Source: Streptomyces lienomycini (GTDB lineage Bacteria; Actinomycetota; Actinomycetes; Streptomycetales; Streptomycetaceae). Taken from it: a stretch of DNA of 64,000 nt. The DNA lies in NCBI RefSeq assembly GCF_027947595.1, contig NZ_CP116257.1, forward strand, positions 5,403,501 through 5,467,500, given 5' to 3'. Made by a program: the position numbers and the translations under genes. Positions 55,677-64,000 of the stretch are shown in pieces. Every line of letters begins with the position of its first letter. Positions within the stretch are counted from its first letter, which is position 1. Under the pieces are notes generated by a model, which searched no databases, was not told the origin of the DNA, and was given only the letters and a program-made list of their open reading frames with translations.

Positions 55677-58484
55677 TCAGCCCACGGACGAGTAGGCGAC
55701 CACCCCGCGCAGCAGTTCGTCGACCGCCTTGCGCGCGTTCTTCGGGACGGTGGAGCCCGCGCCCGGGGCGGCGGCAGAGATCTGGCCGAGGACGTCGATG
55801 ACCTGCTTGCACCAGCGCACGAAGTCGCCGGCCGGCATCTCCACCTCGCGCAGCACCTCGTCGAGGCCCTTGCCGGAGGCCCACATGTACGCCGCCCAGG
55901 CGAAGCCGAGGTCGGGCTCGCGCTGGCCGACGCCCTCGGTCTGGCTGATCCGGAAGTCCTCCTCCAGGGCGTCGAGCCGGCCCCAGATGCGGACCGTCTC
56001 GCCGAGCGCCGCCTTCGCCCTGCCGGAGGGCACCTTCGGCGCCGTCGCGTCGTCGGCGACCCGGGACTCGAAGACCAGCGCCGAGACACAGGCGGCCAGC
56101 TCGGCCGGGGAGAGCCCCTCCCACACGCCCTCGCGCAGGCACTCGCTGGCCAGCAGGTCCAGCTCGCCGTAGAGCCGGGCGAGGCGCTTGCCGTGCTCGG
56201 TGACCTCGTCGCCGCGCAGGTAGTCCAGCTCCGTCAGGAGCGCGACGATGCGGTCGAAGGTGCGGGCGATGGTGTTCGTCCGGCCCTCGATCCGGCGTTC
56301 CAGCTGCGAGGTGTCGCGCGACAGCCGGTGATAGCGCTCGGCCCAGCGGGCGTGGTCCTCGCGGTCGTCGCAGCCGTGGCAGGGGTGGGCGCGGATCGCC
56401 TTGCGCAGCCGGGAGATCTCCCGGTCGTCCGCCGCCTGGGAGCGCTTCTTGCGGGCCCGCTCGGGCGGGATGTGCCCGGCCTTGGTCCGCAGCGCGGAGG
56501 CGAGGTCGCGGCGGGACTGCGGGGAGCGCGGGTTGAAGGACTTCGGGATCCGCATCCGGTCCAGCGCCTCGACGGGCACCGGGAAGTCCATCGACGCCAG
56601 CCGCTTGACCTGCCGCTCGGCGGTCAGCACCAGCGGGCGCGGCCCGTCGTGGTGCTCGAAGCCGCGGTGGCCGTTGGACCGCCCGGCGGGCAGCCCCGGG
56701 TCGAGGACGAGGGCGAGGCCGGCGTACTTGCCCGTGGGCACGTGGATGACGTCGCCGGGCTTCAGCTTCTCCAGCGCCACGGCGGCCTCCGCGCGGCGCT
56801 GGTTGGCGCCCTGCCGGGCCAGTTCGTTCTCCCGGTCCTTCAGCTCGCGGCGCAGCCGGGCGTATTCGTCGAAGTCGCCGAGGTGGCAGGTCATGGAGGC
56901 CTTGTAGCCCTCCAGACCCTCCTCGTTGCGCTGCACCTGCCGGGAGATACCGACGACGGACTTGTCCGCCTGGAACTGCGCGAAGGACGTCTCCAGCAGC
57001 TCCCGCGAACGGTGCCGGCCGAACTGGTCGACCAGGTTGACCGCCATGTTGTACGACGGCCGGAAGCTGGAACGCAGCGGATACGTGCGGGTGCCGGCCA
57101 GCCCCGCGAGGTGCTCGGGGTTCATGCCGCGCTGCCACAGCACCACGGCGTGGCCCTCGACGTCGATGCCGCGCCGTCCGGCCCGGCCGGTGAGCTGGGT
57201 GAACTCGCCGGGGGTGATGTCGGCGTGCTGCTCACCGTTCCACTTGACGAGCTTCTCCAGCACGACCGAGCGGGCGGGCATGTTGATGCCGAGGGCGAGG
57301 GTCTCGGTCGCGAAGACCGCCTTCACCAGTCCGCGGACGAACAGCTCCTCGACGACCTCCTTGAACGTGGGCAGCATGCCCGCGTGGTGGGCGGCGATGC
57401 CGCGCTCCAGGCCCTCCAGCCACTCGTAGTAGCCCAGGACGTGCAGGTCCTCGGTCGGGATGGAGGCGGTGCGCTCCTCGACCAGGGCCCGGACCCGCTC
57501 CCGCGCGTCCTCGTCGTTGAGCCGGAGACCGGCGAACAGGCACTGCTGGACGGCGGCCTCGCAGCCGGCCCGGCTGAAGATGAAGGTGATCGCGGGCAGC
57601 AGGCCCTCGGAGTCGAGCCGCTCGATGACCTCGGGGCGGCTCGGCGTCCACACCCGCGAGCGCTGTCTGCGCTCCCGCTCCCGGTCGGCCTCCTTCATGG
57701 CGCGGCCGCGCCTGCGGTCCTGGTAGGACGGGCGGCTCGCCTCCAGACGCGCCATGCGGGTGAGGTCGGGGTTGACGGCCCTCTTGTGGCCCTCGGCCTC
57801 CTCGAACAGGTCGTACATCCGGCGCCCGGCCAGCACGTGCTGGAACAGCGGCACGGGCCGGTGTTCGGAGACGATCACCTGGGTGTCGCCGCGCACGGTG
57901 TCGAGCCAGTCGCCGAACTCCTCCGCGTTGGACACGGTCGCCGACAGTGAGACGAGGGTCACGGACTCGGGGAGGTGGATGATCACCTCCTCCCACACGG
58001 CGCCGCGGAAGCGGTCGGAGAGGTAGTGCACCTCGTCCATGACCACGTAGCCGAGGCCCAGGAGGGTCTGGGAGCCCGCGTACAGCATGTTCCGCAGGAC
58101 CTCGGTGGTCATGACGACCACCGGGGCCTCGGAGTTCACGCTGTTGTCGCCGGTGAGCAGGCCCACTCTGTCCGCGCCGTAGCGGCGGCACAGGTCGGCG
58201 TACTTCTGGTTCGACAACGCCTTGATGGGTGTCGTGTAGAAGCACTTCTTGCCCTGCTGGAGGGCGAGGTGGACGGCGAACTCGCCGACGATCGTCTTGC
58301 CGGAGCCGGTGGGCGCGGCCACCAGCACGCCCTTGCCCGCCTCGAGCGCCTGACAGGCCTCGATCTGGAAGGGGTCGAGGCCGAAGTCGTACATCTCGCG
58401 GAAGGAGGCGAGCGCGGTGGCCTGCTCGACGGCGCGCTGACGGGCTGCCGCGTACCGCTCGGCCGGTGAGAGATCCTCTGTCAT
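55677..58484 (-). CDS. helY: Ski2/HelY-type DEAD/DEAH RNA helicase
   Basis: The protein has 935 residues from ATG 58484 (frame is open 15 codons further). Walker A APTGSGKT is at about 57-64, motif II DEVH in VVMDEVHYLSDRFRG near 150, SLSATVSNAEEFGDW near 185, and motif VI QLTGRAGRRGIDVEG near 440. The C-terminal DSHCT-like region ends LLRGVVAYSSVG. It unwinds RNA with ATP, likely as part of an RNA-decay or processing complex; direct function in Streptomyces is unknown. Gene order helY-tatC-tatA-paf is that of other actinobacteria. Confidence 0.95.
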   Translation of the reverse strand: MTEDLSPAERYAAARQRAVEQATALASFREMYDFGLDPFQIEACQALEAGKGVLVAAPTGSGKTIVGEFAVHLALQQGKKCFYTTPIKALSNQKYADLCRRYGADRVGLLTGDNSVNSEAPVVVMTTEVLRNMLYAGSQTLLGLGYVVMDEVHYLSDRFRGAVWEEVIIHLPESVTLVSLSATVSNAEEFGDWLDTVRGDTQVIVSEHRPVPLFQHVLAGRRMYDLFEEAEGHKRAVNPDLTRMARLEASRPSYQDRRRGRAMKEADRERERRQRSRVWTPSRPEVIERLDSEGLLPAITFIFSRAGCEAAVQQCLFAGLRLNDEDARERVRALVEERTASIPTEDLHVLGYYEWLEGLERGIAAHHAGMLPTFKEVVEELFVRGLVKAVFATETLALGINMPARSVVLEKLVKWNGEQHADITPGEFTQLTGRAGRRGIDVEGHAVVLWQRGMNPEHLAGLAGTRTYPLRSSFRPSYNMAVNLVDQFGRHRSRELLETSFAQFQADKSVVGISRQVQRNEEGLEGYKASMTCHLGDFDEYARLRRELKDRENELARQGANQRRAEAAVALEKLKPGDVIHVPTGKYAGLALVLDPGLPAGRSNGHRGFEHHDGPRPLVLTAERQVKRLASMDFPVPVEALDRMRIPKSFNPRSPQSRRDLASALRTKAGHIPPERARKKRSQAADDREISRLRKAIRAHPCHGCDDREDHARWAERYHRLSRDTSQLERRIEGRTNTIARTFDRIVALLTELDYLRGDEVTEHGKRLARLYGELDLLASECLREGVWEGLSPAELAACVSALVFESRVADDATAPKVPSGRAKAALGETVRIWGRLDALEEDFRISQTEGVGQREPDLGFAWAAYMWASGKGLDEVLREVEMPAGDFVRWCKQVIDVLGQISAAAPGAGSTVPKNARKAVDELLRGVVAYSSVG

Positions 58485-58596
58485 CGTGCTTTCGAGCGTA
58501 CCGGGCCGCACTGACAACAGGACGATCATTATCGGGATCGGCCGTGTGGGGGTTCCGTGGGGGCGGCGACGCCTGCGGTCACCGCCCCGGCGGTCC

Positions 58597-59547
58597 TCAG
58601 GTCACGTCGTCGAAGCCGTTGACCCGGTCCCTGGTGGCCTGCTCGGGCAGGGCGCGGGCGGTGGTCACGGCCTCGACCTCGCCGATGTCCTCGGGCGTCA
58701 GGTCCAGGTCGGACGCCTCGTCGTCGTCCGGCTCCAGTGCCTCGCGGCGGCTCTTGCGGCGGTCGTTCAGCAGGGAGACGGTGACCGCGGCGAAGTACAG
58801 CACCCAGATCGGCCCGGCCAGCATGATCATGGTCAGCGGGTCCGTGCTGGGCGTGGCGATGGCGGCGAACAGCGTGATCCCCATGATCATCGCCCGCCAC
58901 CAGCCGAGCATCCGCTTGCCGGACAGCACGCCGGTGAAGTTGAGCATCACCAGCAGCAGGGGCAGCTCGAAGGAGAGACCGAAGACGACCACCATGCGTG
59001 TGACGAGGTCGAGCAGATCGTCCAGCGGCAGCAGGTTGTCGACCTCGCTCGGGGTGAACTCGATCAGCACCTTCGCGGAGGTGGGCAGCACCGCGTAGGC
59101 GAAGTAGGCGCCGACGAGGAACAGCGGGGCACCGGTGGCGACGAACGCGTAGGCGTACTTCTTCTCCTTGCGGTGCAGGCCCGGGGCGACGAACGCCCAC
59201 AGCTGGTAGAGCCAGACCGGCGAGGCCAGCACGATGCCGGCCGTCAGGGACACCTTCAGAGCCAGCGTGAAGGGGCCGAGCAGACCGTTGATGGTGATCT
59301 GCGCGCACGGCTTCGAGCCGTCCTCCGCCTGGGCCAGCTCCGCGAACGACTTCTCGCAGCCGATCGACTCGAGGATCGGGCCGGTGAGGACGTTGATGAT
59401 CTCTCGGTAGAAGAAGGCGGCGACCACGGTGACGACGACAATGGCCAGCAGCGCCTTCGCGAGCCGGTTGCGAAGCTCACGAAGGTGCTCCGCGAGCGGC
59501 ATCCGCCCCTCGGGATCCTTCTCCTTGTTGCGGGCAGACTTCAGCAA
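58597..59547 (-). CDS. tatC: Twin-arginine translocase subunit TatC
   Basis: The protein has 316 residues. The frame begins with TTG 59547; an out-of-frame ATG nearby is not usable. It has six membrane helices. The signature MPLAEHLRELRNRLAKALLAI (about 15-35) and the cytoplasmic loop VSLTAGIVLASPVWLYQLWAFVAPGLHRKEKKYAYAF (about 118-155) are diagnostic. TatC binds twin-arginine signal peptides and with TatA exports folded proteins. The C-terminus is extended by about 50 acidic residues. It lies 47 bases after tatA and is probably in one operon. Confidence 0.97.
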   Translation of the reverse strand: MLKSARNKEKDPEGRMPLAEHLRELRNRLAKALLAIVVVTVVAAFFYREIINVLTGPILESIGCEKSFAELAQAEDGSKPCAQITINGLLGPFTLALKVSLTAGIVLASPVWLYQLWAFVAPGLHRKEKKYAYAFVATGAPLFLVGAYFAYAVLPTSAKVLIEFTPSEVDNLLPLDDLLDLVTRMVVVFGLSFELPLLLVMLNFTGVLSGKRMLGWWRAMIMGITLFAAIATPSTDPLTMIMLAGPIWVLYFAAVTVSLLNDRRKSRREALEPDDDEASDLDLTPEDIGEVEAVTTARALPEQATRDRVNGFDDVT

Positions 59548-59594
59548 CCCACGTTCCCATCTCGTGCGGCGGGCCGGAGGTCACCGGCCCTGCG

Positions 59595-59882
59595 TCAGCG
59601 CTTGGTCGTGTCCGTCGGCTCGGTGACCGGCCGGGAGCTGGTCACGTCGCCGGGGGCGGCCTGGATGGTGCGCTGCGCCGCGGACTGCTCGGGGTTCGGC
59701 GGGTCGGCGGGGGCGGCCTCGTCGGTCTTGGCCTCGCTCTTCATGGCCTTGGCCTCGCTCTTGAGGATGCGCGCCGACTTGCCGAGCGACCGCGCCATGT
59801 CCGGAAGCTTCTTCGCGCCGAACAGCAGGATGATGACGACGAGGATGAGAATGATCTCGGGGGCGCCGAGCCTTCCGAACAT
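59595..59882 (-). CDS. tatA: Twin-arginine translocase subunit TatA
   Basis: The protein has 95 residues from ATG 59882. One N-terminal helix ([30 protein letters not shown]) with the FG hinge and an amphipathic helix ([16 protein letters not shown]) make a TatA pore-forming subunit; the rest is a disordered Pro/Glu/Thr tail. It works with the adjacent TatC. Several exported proteins in this window (GHL10-type hydrolase, FMN-binding protein) carry candidate Tat signals. Confidence 0.96.
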   Translation of the reverse strand: MFGRLGAPEIILILVVIILLFGAKKLPDMARSLGKSARILKSEAKAMKSEAKTDEAAPADPPNPEQSAAQRTIQAAPGDVTSSRPVTEPTDTTKR

Positions 59883-60172
59883 AAGTCTTTACCTTCTCAC
59901 CGAGGCGGCTGGGTGGGGACGCTGTCCGACCGGCCGGACACGCGTCCGATCGATCGTCTTGTGCAGCGATCGTAACGCTCAGGGGTGAACGTGAGGCAAT
60001 CCCCGTGCGTACTCCCGTCTCCGCGACCGGGCCTCGTTTTCCTGGCCGCGACCAGCAGGGTACCTTCCGGTGCCCGCCGGGTGACAGGGCGAAGCGGCGC
60101 AAAACGCGACTCGGGCACGTGTGGGGGGCCGCCCCCGAGGCGGCGCCGCGCACCGCGGTGCGCTCCGGTCCT
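59883..60172. other. Region between tatA and the small membrane protein gene
   Basis: The region spans 290 bases. It holds a perfect 16-base palindrome GCGCACCGCGGTGCGC (60148-60163), immediately after the small upstream gene, and GGGGG-GCCG-CCCCC (60125-60138). Both could end the upstream transcript, so tatA likely has its own promoter in the left half. Confidence 0.5.
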
Positions 60173-60367
60173 TCACAACGCGTCCACGGCACGGGCCGCG
60201 CTCTCGGTCGCGCGCTCCAGGTCCTCCGCGGCCCGGCTGATCCGCCGGGCGGAGTCCGTCACCTGCCGGCCGAGGCGCTGCGCCTCCACGAACACCTTCA
60301 CGGCGAAGACCGCGAGGACGGCAAGACCCAGGAAACCCATGGCAACGGCGAACATCGGCCAGAACAT
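60173..60367 (-). CDS. Small single-pass membrane protein
   Basis: The protein has 64 residues from ATG 60367. A helix at about 4-27 (PMFAVAMGFLGLAVLAVFAVKVFV) is followed by an amphipathic basic/acidic helix with heptad spacing (ARRISRAAEDLERATESAARAVDAL), reminiscent of TatA/B or DUF948-like anchors. Function unknown. It lies between pafC and tatA with the same orientation; a role in the Tat system is only speculation. Confidence 0.75.
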   Translation of the reverse strand: MFWPMFAVAMGFLGLAVLAVFAVKVFVEAQRLGRQVTDSARRISRAAEDLERATESAARAVDAL

Positions 60368-60376
60368 GAGGCGAGC

Positions 60377-60670
60377 CTAGACGGTGGGGTGCAGCCGCAG
60401 GGTTCTGACCCCGCCGCCGGTCAGCAGCTCCACGACCCGTTCCCCCGCGGGCTTGCGCACGGCCGACCCGCACTCGGGGCAGGTGAACGAGTAGAAGGTG
60501 GTGCGGCTCGTGGCACCGATGGCCAGGCGCAGCGCGCTCGCGGCGAGCTCGAAGCGGCCGCGGCAGTCCGGGCAGCCCGCCTTGAACACGACCGGGGACA
60601 CGCGCCGCATGCCGGCGAACGCGGACGCCGCCGTCATACCGGGCCCGCCCGGCCCCAGGGGGTCGCTCAC
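60377..60670 (-). CDS. Two-CxxC zinc-ribbon protein
   Basis: The protein has 97 residues from GTG 60670, overlapping the pafC stop by 4 bases. The pairs CPDC (about 37-40) and CPEC (about 67-70) should bind one zinc. The intervening RFELAASALRLAIGATSRTTFYSFT segment is hydrophobic and helical. It may be a small nucleic-acid- or protein-binding accessory; no family name recalled. Coupled to pafC and 9 bases before the next small gene. Confidence 0.8.
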   Translation of the reverse strand: MSDPLGPGGPGMTAASAFAGMRRVSPVVFKAGCPDCRGRFELAASALRLAIGATSRTTFYSFTCPECGSAVRKPAGERVVELLTGGGVRTLRLHPTV

Positions 60671-61899
60671 CGTGCTCGCTCCTGCTTGTCGTCCCGCCGC
60701 CCCGCGACCGTCTCGGACCCGTACTCGGGGGCCGCCGCGGTTCCGTCGTGCGCCCCGGCTGCCCGGGTCCCGTCGGCCGTCCCGGTCCCGCCGTGCTCCC
60801 CGGCCGCCTGACTTCCGCCGTGCGCCCTGGCCGCCGCGGCCCCGTCCTGCGCCCCGGCCGTCCGAGCCTCGCCGTGGTCCCCGGCCGTACCCGTCCCGCC
60901 GTGCTCCCCGGCCGCCTCGATCCCGTCGTACGCGGCCAGCGCCTCGCGGGCGGCCTGCCGGGCGCTGTCGGCCAGAGCGGGTGGGGACACGATCCGGCCG
61001 TCGCGGCCCAGCCGCAGCGCCAGCCGCCGCAGGGACGCCGGGTCGGGGGTGCGCAGGGTGATGCGCAGGCCGCCTTCGGGGAGTTCCTCCGCGCTGTCGT
61101 GCGGGTAGTACTCGGCGACCCAGCGCCCGCCGGGGCCGACCTCCACGACGACCTCCGGGTCCTCGGCGGCGGGCTGCACCAGCCCCTCCGACAGGTCCCG
61201 CAGCTCCACCTCGGGCGGCGCCGCGGGCTCGTCGAGGATGCGGATCTCGGCGACCCGGTCGAGCCGGAAGGTGCGCCGGGCCTCGGAGCGGCGGCACCAG
61301 GCCTCCACGTAGGTGTGTCCCACGCTGACCAGCCGGATCGGGTCGATCTCCCGCTCGGTGAGTTCGTCGCGGGCCGGCGAGTAGTAGCGGATCCACAGCC
61401 GGCGGCGCTCGGAGATGGCCCGGTCGACGTCGGCGAAGACACCGCCCTCGGACTCGAAGGTCACCGACAGGCGCGAGCTGGCACCCGCGGCCTCACCGGC
61501 CGAGGTCTCCACCTTGGCGGTGGCCCGCAGCAGCGCCTGCCGGTCGCTCTCGCGCAGGCCGGGCAGGGTCGCGACGGCACGGGCGGCCACCAGCAGCGCG
61601 GTCGCCTCGTCCGCGGCCAGCCGCAGCGGCTCGGCGGCGTCCGCGCCGAGGGCCGCCGGGTTGTGCCACCAGATGCGCTCGCCGTCGGTGTCGATGTCGA
61701 GCAGGTCGCCGCCGCGGAAACTGGTGCCGCACATCGGCAGCACGTCGAGGTCCGAGACCAGTTCGTCCTCCGTGATGCCGAAGGCCCGCGCGACGTCCTC
61801 GACCCGGGCCCCGGGGCGTTCGCGCAGATACGTCACCAGGGAGAGCATCCGTCGGGTCTGGTCGATGGCGTTCACTGCCCTGACCGGTTTGCCTGCCAC
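60667..61899 (-). CDS. pafC: WYL-domain transcriptional regulator PafC
   Basis: The protein has 410 residues from GTG 61899. It has an N-terminal winged helix (RRMLSLVTYLRERPGARVEDVARAFGITEDELVSDLDVL, about 16-54), a WYL domain near 150-230 (RRRLWIRYYSPARDELTEREIDPIRLVSVGHTYVEAWC), and a WCX C-terminal region. PafBC activates DNA-damage genes in mycobacteria. The last ~85 residues are repetitive Ala/Gly/His-rich (AAGEHGGTGTAGDHG twice), a likely non-conserved tail. It is 18 bases after pafB. Confidence 0.93.
   Translation of the reverse strand: MAGKPVRAVNAIDQTRRMLSLVTYLRERPGARVEDVARAFGITEDELVSDLDVLPMCGTSFRGGDLLDIDTDGERIWWHNPAALGADAAEPLRLAADEATALLVAARAVATLPGLRESDRQALLRATAKVETSAGEAAGASSRLSVTFESEGGVFADVDRAISERRRLWIRYYSPARDELTEREIDPIRLVSVGHTYVEAWCRRSEARRTFRLDRVAEIRILDEPAAPPEVELRDLSEGLVQPAAEDPEVVVEVGPGGRWVAEYYPHDSAEELPEGGLRITLRTPDPASLRRLALRLGRDGRIVSPPALADSARQAAREALAAYDGIEAAGEHGGTGTAGDHGEARTAGAQDGAAAARAHGGSQAAGEHGGTGTADGTRAAGAHDGTAAAPEYGSETVAGRRDDKQERAR
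60740..60925 (-). repeat. Repeat-encoded tail of pafC
   Basis: TCCCGCCGTGCTCCCCGG, plus a few bases each side (about 25 identical in all), occurs near 60787 and again near 60895. Weaker copies of the GTCC..GCC..GCCCCGG type lie between. They encode the EHGGTGTA/HGGSQAAG repeats at the C-terminus. Confidence 0.75.
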
Positions 61900-61917
61900 T
61901 GTGTTGTCCGCTCCCCC

Positions 61918-62871
61918 TCAGCCCTTGGCGACGGCACGCAGCCGGTCCACCACGTCCGCACGCAACTCCGCGGGCTCCAGCACCACCACGTCCGGCCCGA
62001 ACTCCACCAGCCAGGCGTCCAGCCCGTGCCCGTACGGAACTTCCAACTCGTCCCAGCCGTCGCCGAGTTCCCGTACCCCGGTGGCCTTCGCCCGAAGGGG
62101 GTACCCGGCGCCCGTCCGCAGCCGGATCAGCGCGGAGCGGTCGGCGGTCTCCCCCGCCCAGCTCGCGACCGTCTCCCGGACGGTGACGACGTCCGGCACG
62201 GGAGCGGTGAACCGCGCGCCGCGCGAACGGACCTTCCCCGTGATCCGCGACAGCCGGAATACCCGCTCGGCACCGCGGTCGCGGTCGAATCCGGCCAGGT
62301 ACCAGTGGCCGCGCCAGCACTCCAGCGCCCACGGCTCCACGTGCCGCGGCTCGGGTTGAGCCGCGTTCGCCTTGCGGTAGTCGAAGACGACCGGCCGGCG
62401 GTCGCGGCAGGCCAGCATCAGCGGCTCGAAGGCGGCCTCGTGCACCGGGATGCGGGGCTCCAGCGCGCCGTGCGCCTCGTACGGGTCGACGTCCTCGGGC
62501 AGTCCGGCCGCGCGCAGTTTCTGCAGCGCGCCGCTCGCGGCACCGGCGAGCCGGGCCTGCTGCCACACCTTCGCGGCCAGGCCGAGCGCGGCGGCCTCCT
62601 CGGCGTCCAGGGTGATGGGCGGCAGCCGGTTGCTGTCCCGGCGGGCCAGGTAGCCGATCTCTCCGTCCAGGCTCTCCACGGTCTCGATGACCAGTCCGAG
62701 TTCGCGAAGATCGTCCTTGTCGCGCTCGAACATGCGGTTGAAGGCGTCGTCGGAGCCCGCCTCGAGATAGGCCTCGACCGACTCGCGCAGCTCACGCTTG
62801 CTGAGCGGCCGCCGTGTCCCGAGCAGACACAGCGCCAGGTTCATCAGCCGCTCGGCCTTGGCAATGGCCAT
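61918..62871 (-). CDS. pafB: WYL-domain transcriptional regulator PafB
   Basis: The protein has 317 residues from ATG 62871 with AAGGGCG upstream. Winged helix at about 1-60 (AERLMNLALCLLGTRRPLSKRELRESVEAY), WYL domain near 140-225 (RRPVVFDYRKANAAQPEPRHVEPWALECWRGHWYLAGFDRDRGAERVFRLSRI), WCX domain to the end. Forms PafBC with the next gene; the WYL domain is thought to sense single-stranded DNA. The Pup ligase gene pafA is expected upstream beyond the FKBP genes, outside the window. Confidence 0.95.
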   Translation of the reverse strand: MAIAKAERLMNLALCLLGTRRPLSKRELRESVEAYLEAGSDDAFNRMFERDKDDLRELGLVIETVESLDGEIGYLARRDSNRLPPITLDAEEAAALGLAAKVWQQARLAGAASGALQKLRAAGLPEDVDPYEAHGALEPRIPVHEAAFEPLMLACRDRRPVVFDYRKANAAQPEPRHVEPWALECWRGHWYLAGFDRDRGAERVFRLSRITGKVRSRGARFTAPVPDVVTVRETVASWAGETADRSALIRLRTGAGYPLRAKATGVRELGDGWDELEVPYGHGLDAWLVEFGPDVVVLEPAELRADVVDRLRAVAKG

Positions 62872-62941
62872 CGACGCCCTTCTCCCTATGGTGCTTACGA
62901 CGGATGACCGTACCGCCCCGCGGTGGCGCGGCAAAAGCCGA

Positions 62942-62969
62942 GGGCCCATGCCCGGACAGGCATGGACCC
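62942..62969 (-). terminator. Hairpin after the small FKBP gene
   Basis: CCATGCC (62946-62952) pairs with GGCATGG (62959-62965), extended by GGG/CCC after one mismatch; loop 6 bases. It lies 40 bases beyond the FKBP stop and 71 bases before the pafB start, so it should separate the two. Confidence 0.6.
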
Positions 62970-63008
62970 CGGATGACCGGCTCTGATCACTGTCCGTTCG
63001 GACGGTGG

Positions 63009-63380
63009 TCAGACTCCGAGCAGATCGACCACGAAGATCAGCGTCGAGCCCGCCGGGATCGCCGGGGTCGGGCTCTGGTCGCCGTAGGCGAGGTGCGCGG
63101 GGATGGTCAGCTGGCGGCGGCCGCCGACCTTCATGCCCTGCACGCCCCGGTCCCAGCCCGCGATGACACGGCCGCCACCGAGCGGGAAGCGGAACGGCGC
63201 ACCGCGGTTCCAGCTGGCGTCGAACTCCTCGCCCGTGCTGAAGGTCACGCCCACGTAGTGGACGGTCACGGTCTGACCGGCCTCGGCAACCGCGCCGTCG
63301 CCCTCCCAGATGTCCTTGATCTCGAGGTCCGCCGGGGGCTCGCCGCCCGGGAAGTCGACCTCGGGCTTGTCGATGCTCAC
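63009..63380 (-). CDS. FKBP-type peptidyl-prolyl isomerase (single domain)
   Basis: The protein has 123 residues from GTG 63380 with AGGAG upstream; a longer frame to 63413 lacks a site. It catalyses cis/trans proline isomerisation. The FKBP core is complete: VTVHYVGVTFSTGEEFDASW (about 45), GGGRVIAGWDRGVQGMKVGGRRQLTIPAHLAYGD (about 78-108) and the final STLIFVVDLLGV. No signal, so cytoplasmic. Beside a second FKBP gene. Confidence 0.96.
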   Translation of the reverse strand: MSIDKPEVDFPGGEPPADLEIKDIWEGDGAVAEAGQTVTVHYVGVTFSTGEEFDASWNRGAPFRFPLGGGRVIAGWDRGVQGMKVGGRRQLTIPAHLAYGDQSPTPAIPAGSTLIFVVDLLGV

Positions 63381-63440
63381 GTGTTCAGCTCCTGCTTGTC
63401 TGCGGAAAGGCAACGGCCCAAGTCTGTCATCCCCCGCACC

Positions 63441-64000
63441 TCACATCTTCGCGAGGATGTCGACGGAGAAGATGAGCGTGGAGTCCTTCTGGATGCCGCT
63501 GCCCTCCGGCGGGCTGTCGCCGTAACCCAGGTCCGGCGGGATGACGATCAGGACGCGGCTGCCGACCTTCTTGCCCGTCAGACCCTGCGCCCAGCCCTTG
63601 ACGACCTGCTGCAGCGAGAACGACGTCAGCTGCTTCCTGGCGTACGTGGAGTCGAACTCCTTGCCGCCGTCCCACAGCACACCCTTGTACTGCACGAGCA
63701 CGCTGTCCTGCGCGCCGACCTCGGCGCCGTCGCCCTCCAGGACGTACTCCGCGACGAGCTTCTTCGGCGCGTCGGTCTTCGGCACCTCGATGGAGGGCGC
63801 CTTGCCGTCGGTGTTGGTGCCGACCTTCGGCAGGGCCGCGTCGTCCTGGGGGACCTTCTTGCCCTGGGCGCTGCTCCTGGCGTTGAAGGTGTCCTGGATG
63901 TCGACCACGAACACCAGCGTGTCGTCGCCCTTGATACCCGCCTGCTCGTTGCCCTGCTCGCCGTACCCCCAGGTGGGCGGGACGGAGAACTCGACCCGGC
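63441..64000 (-). CDS. Tandem FKBP-type isomerase (5' end outside the window)
   Basis: At least 186 residues; the coding frame continues beyond base 64000. The right part (63900-64000) ends a first FKBP domain (TWGYGEQGNEQAGIKGDDTLVFVVDIQ). A linker rich in Lys/Ala/Asp follows, then a second domain (SVLVQYKGVLWDGGKEFDSTYARK, VVKGWAQGLTGKKVGSRVLIVIPPDLGYGD, IFSVDILAKM). Two-domain actinobacterial FKBPs of this kind are usually secreted lipoproteins, which cannot be checked here. Confidence 0.9.
   Translation of the reverse strand, partial: RVEFSVPPTWGYGEQGNEQAGIKGDDTLVFVVDIQDTFNARSSAQGKKVPQDDAALPKVGTNTDGKAPSIEVPKTDAPKKLVAEYVLEGDGAEVGAQDSVLVQYKGVLWDGGKEFDSTYARKQLTSFSLQQVVKGWAQGLTGKKVGSRVLIVIPPDLGYGDSPPEGSGIQKDSTLIFSVDILAKM

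Overview
The window is high-GC actinomycete chromosome, almost certainly Streptomyces. The evidence is the very strong G/C bias at third codon positions, GTG/TTG starts behind GGAGG-type ribosome binding sites, an argCJBDR operon, a four-component 'conservon' with a P450, and a pafBC-tat-helY block. From memory, and not checked, the gene order resembles the Streptomyces coelicolor chromosome around SCO1570-SCO1640. There is no rRNA, tRNA, phage, insertion sequence or CRISPR signal. This is core or near-core chromosome, not an island.

Layout. 1-3915: a partial flavin-type oxidase, a secreted L,D-transpeptidase, and a three-gene electron-transfer module (ferric-reductase-like membrane flavoprotein, FMN-binding protein, ApbE flavin transferase). 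4191-9024: arginine biosynthesis argC-J-B-D-R on the minus strand, with the first four genes joined by 4-base stop/start overlaps and an ArgR-type operator candidate before argC. 9122-17924: single genes (P-loop kinase, DUF6314, degenerate histidine phosphatase, a MocR regulator head-to-head with an EamA permease, DUF1918, a secreted glycosidase-like protein, 3-hydroxyacyl-CoA dehydrogenase, a NUDIX hydrolase carrying a TTA codon, a TPR regulator). 18397-25897: translation genes pheST and infC-rpmI-rplT, with an orphan sensor kinase and an rRNA methylase between them. infC appears to start at ATC and has a terminator-like hairpin in its leader.

26281-34061: DUF1844, SseB, a class A beta-lactamase-fold protein, an orphan mycosin protease coupled to a proline-rich membrane protein whose reading frame is broken twice at G5 runs, a PLP-fold amino-acid deaminase/racemase-like gene and a DUF2510 membrane protein. 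34093-39247: a catabolic locus with a glutamine-synthetase-like ligase, aldehyde dehydrogenase and SDR on one strand, and a FadR-type regulator and class I amidotransferase-like hydrolase on the other. This resembles gamma-glutamylation routes for ethanolamine or polyamines. 39292-42753: LysR with a TDT-family transporter, and a metal-receptor protein with a cupin regulator. 43203-46944: a betaine-type ABC transporter whose permease is fused to two tandem binding domains. 47125-50700: 5'-3' exonuclease, siderophore-interacting protein with an iron-box-like palindrome, acetyltransferase, RluA-type synthase.

50694-55303 is the rar (cvn) conservon: ATPase-like sensor, roadblock protein, DUF742, GTPase, and a CYP157-like P450 lacking EXXR. 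55677-62871 is helY-tatC-tatA-(two small genes)-pafC-pafB, the order seen next to the Pup ligase in actinobacteria. 63009-64000 holds two FKBP-type isomerase genes, the second cut by the window end.

The main unexplained structure is a small interspersed repeat of fixed geometry. It lies just 3' of argR, pheT and rplT in the same orientation, with a tandem satellite beside the argR copy.
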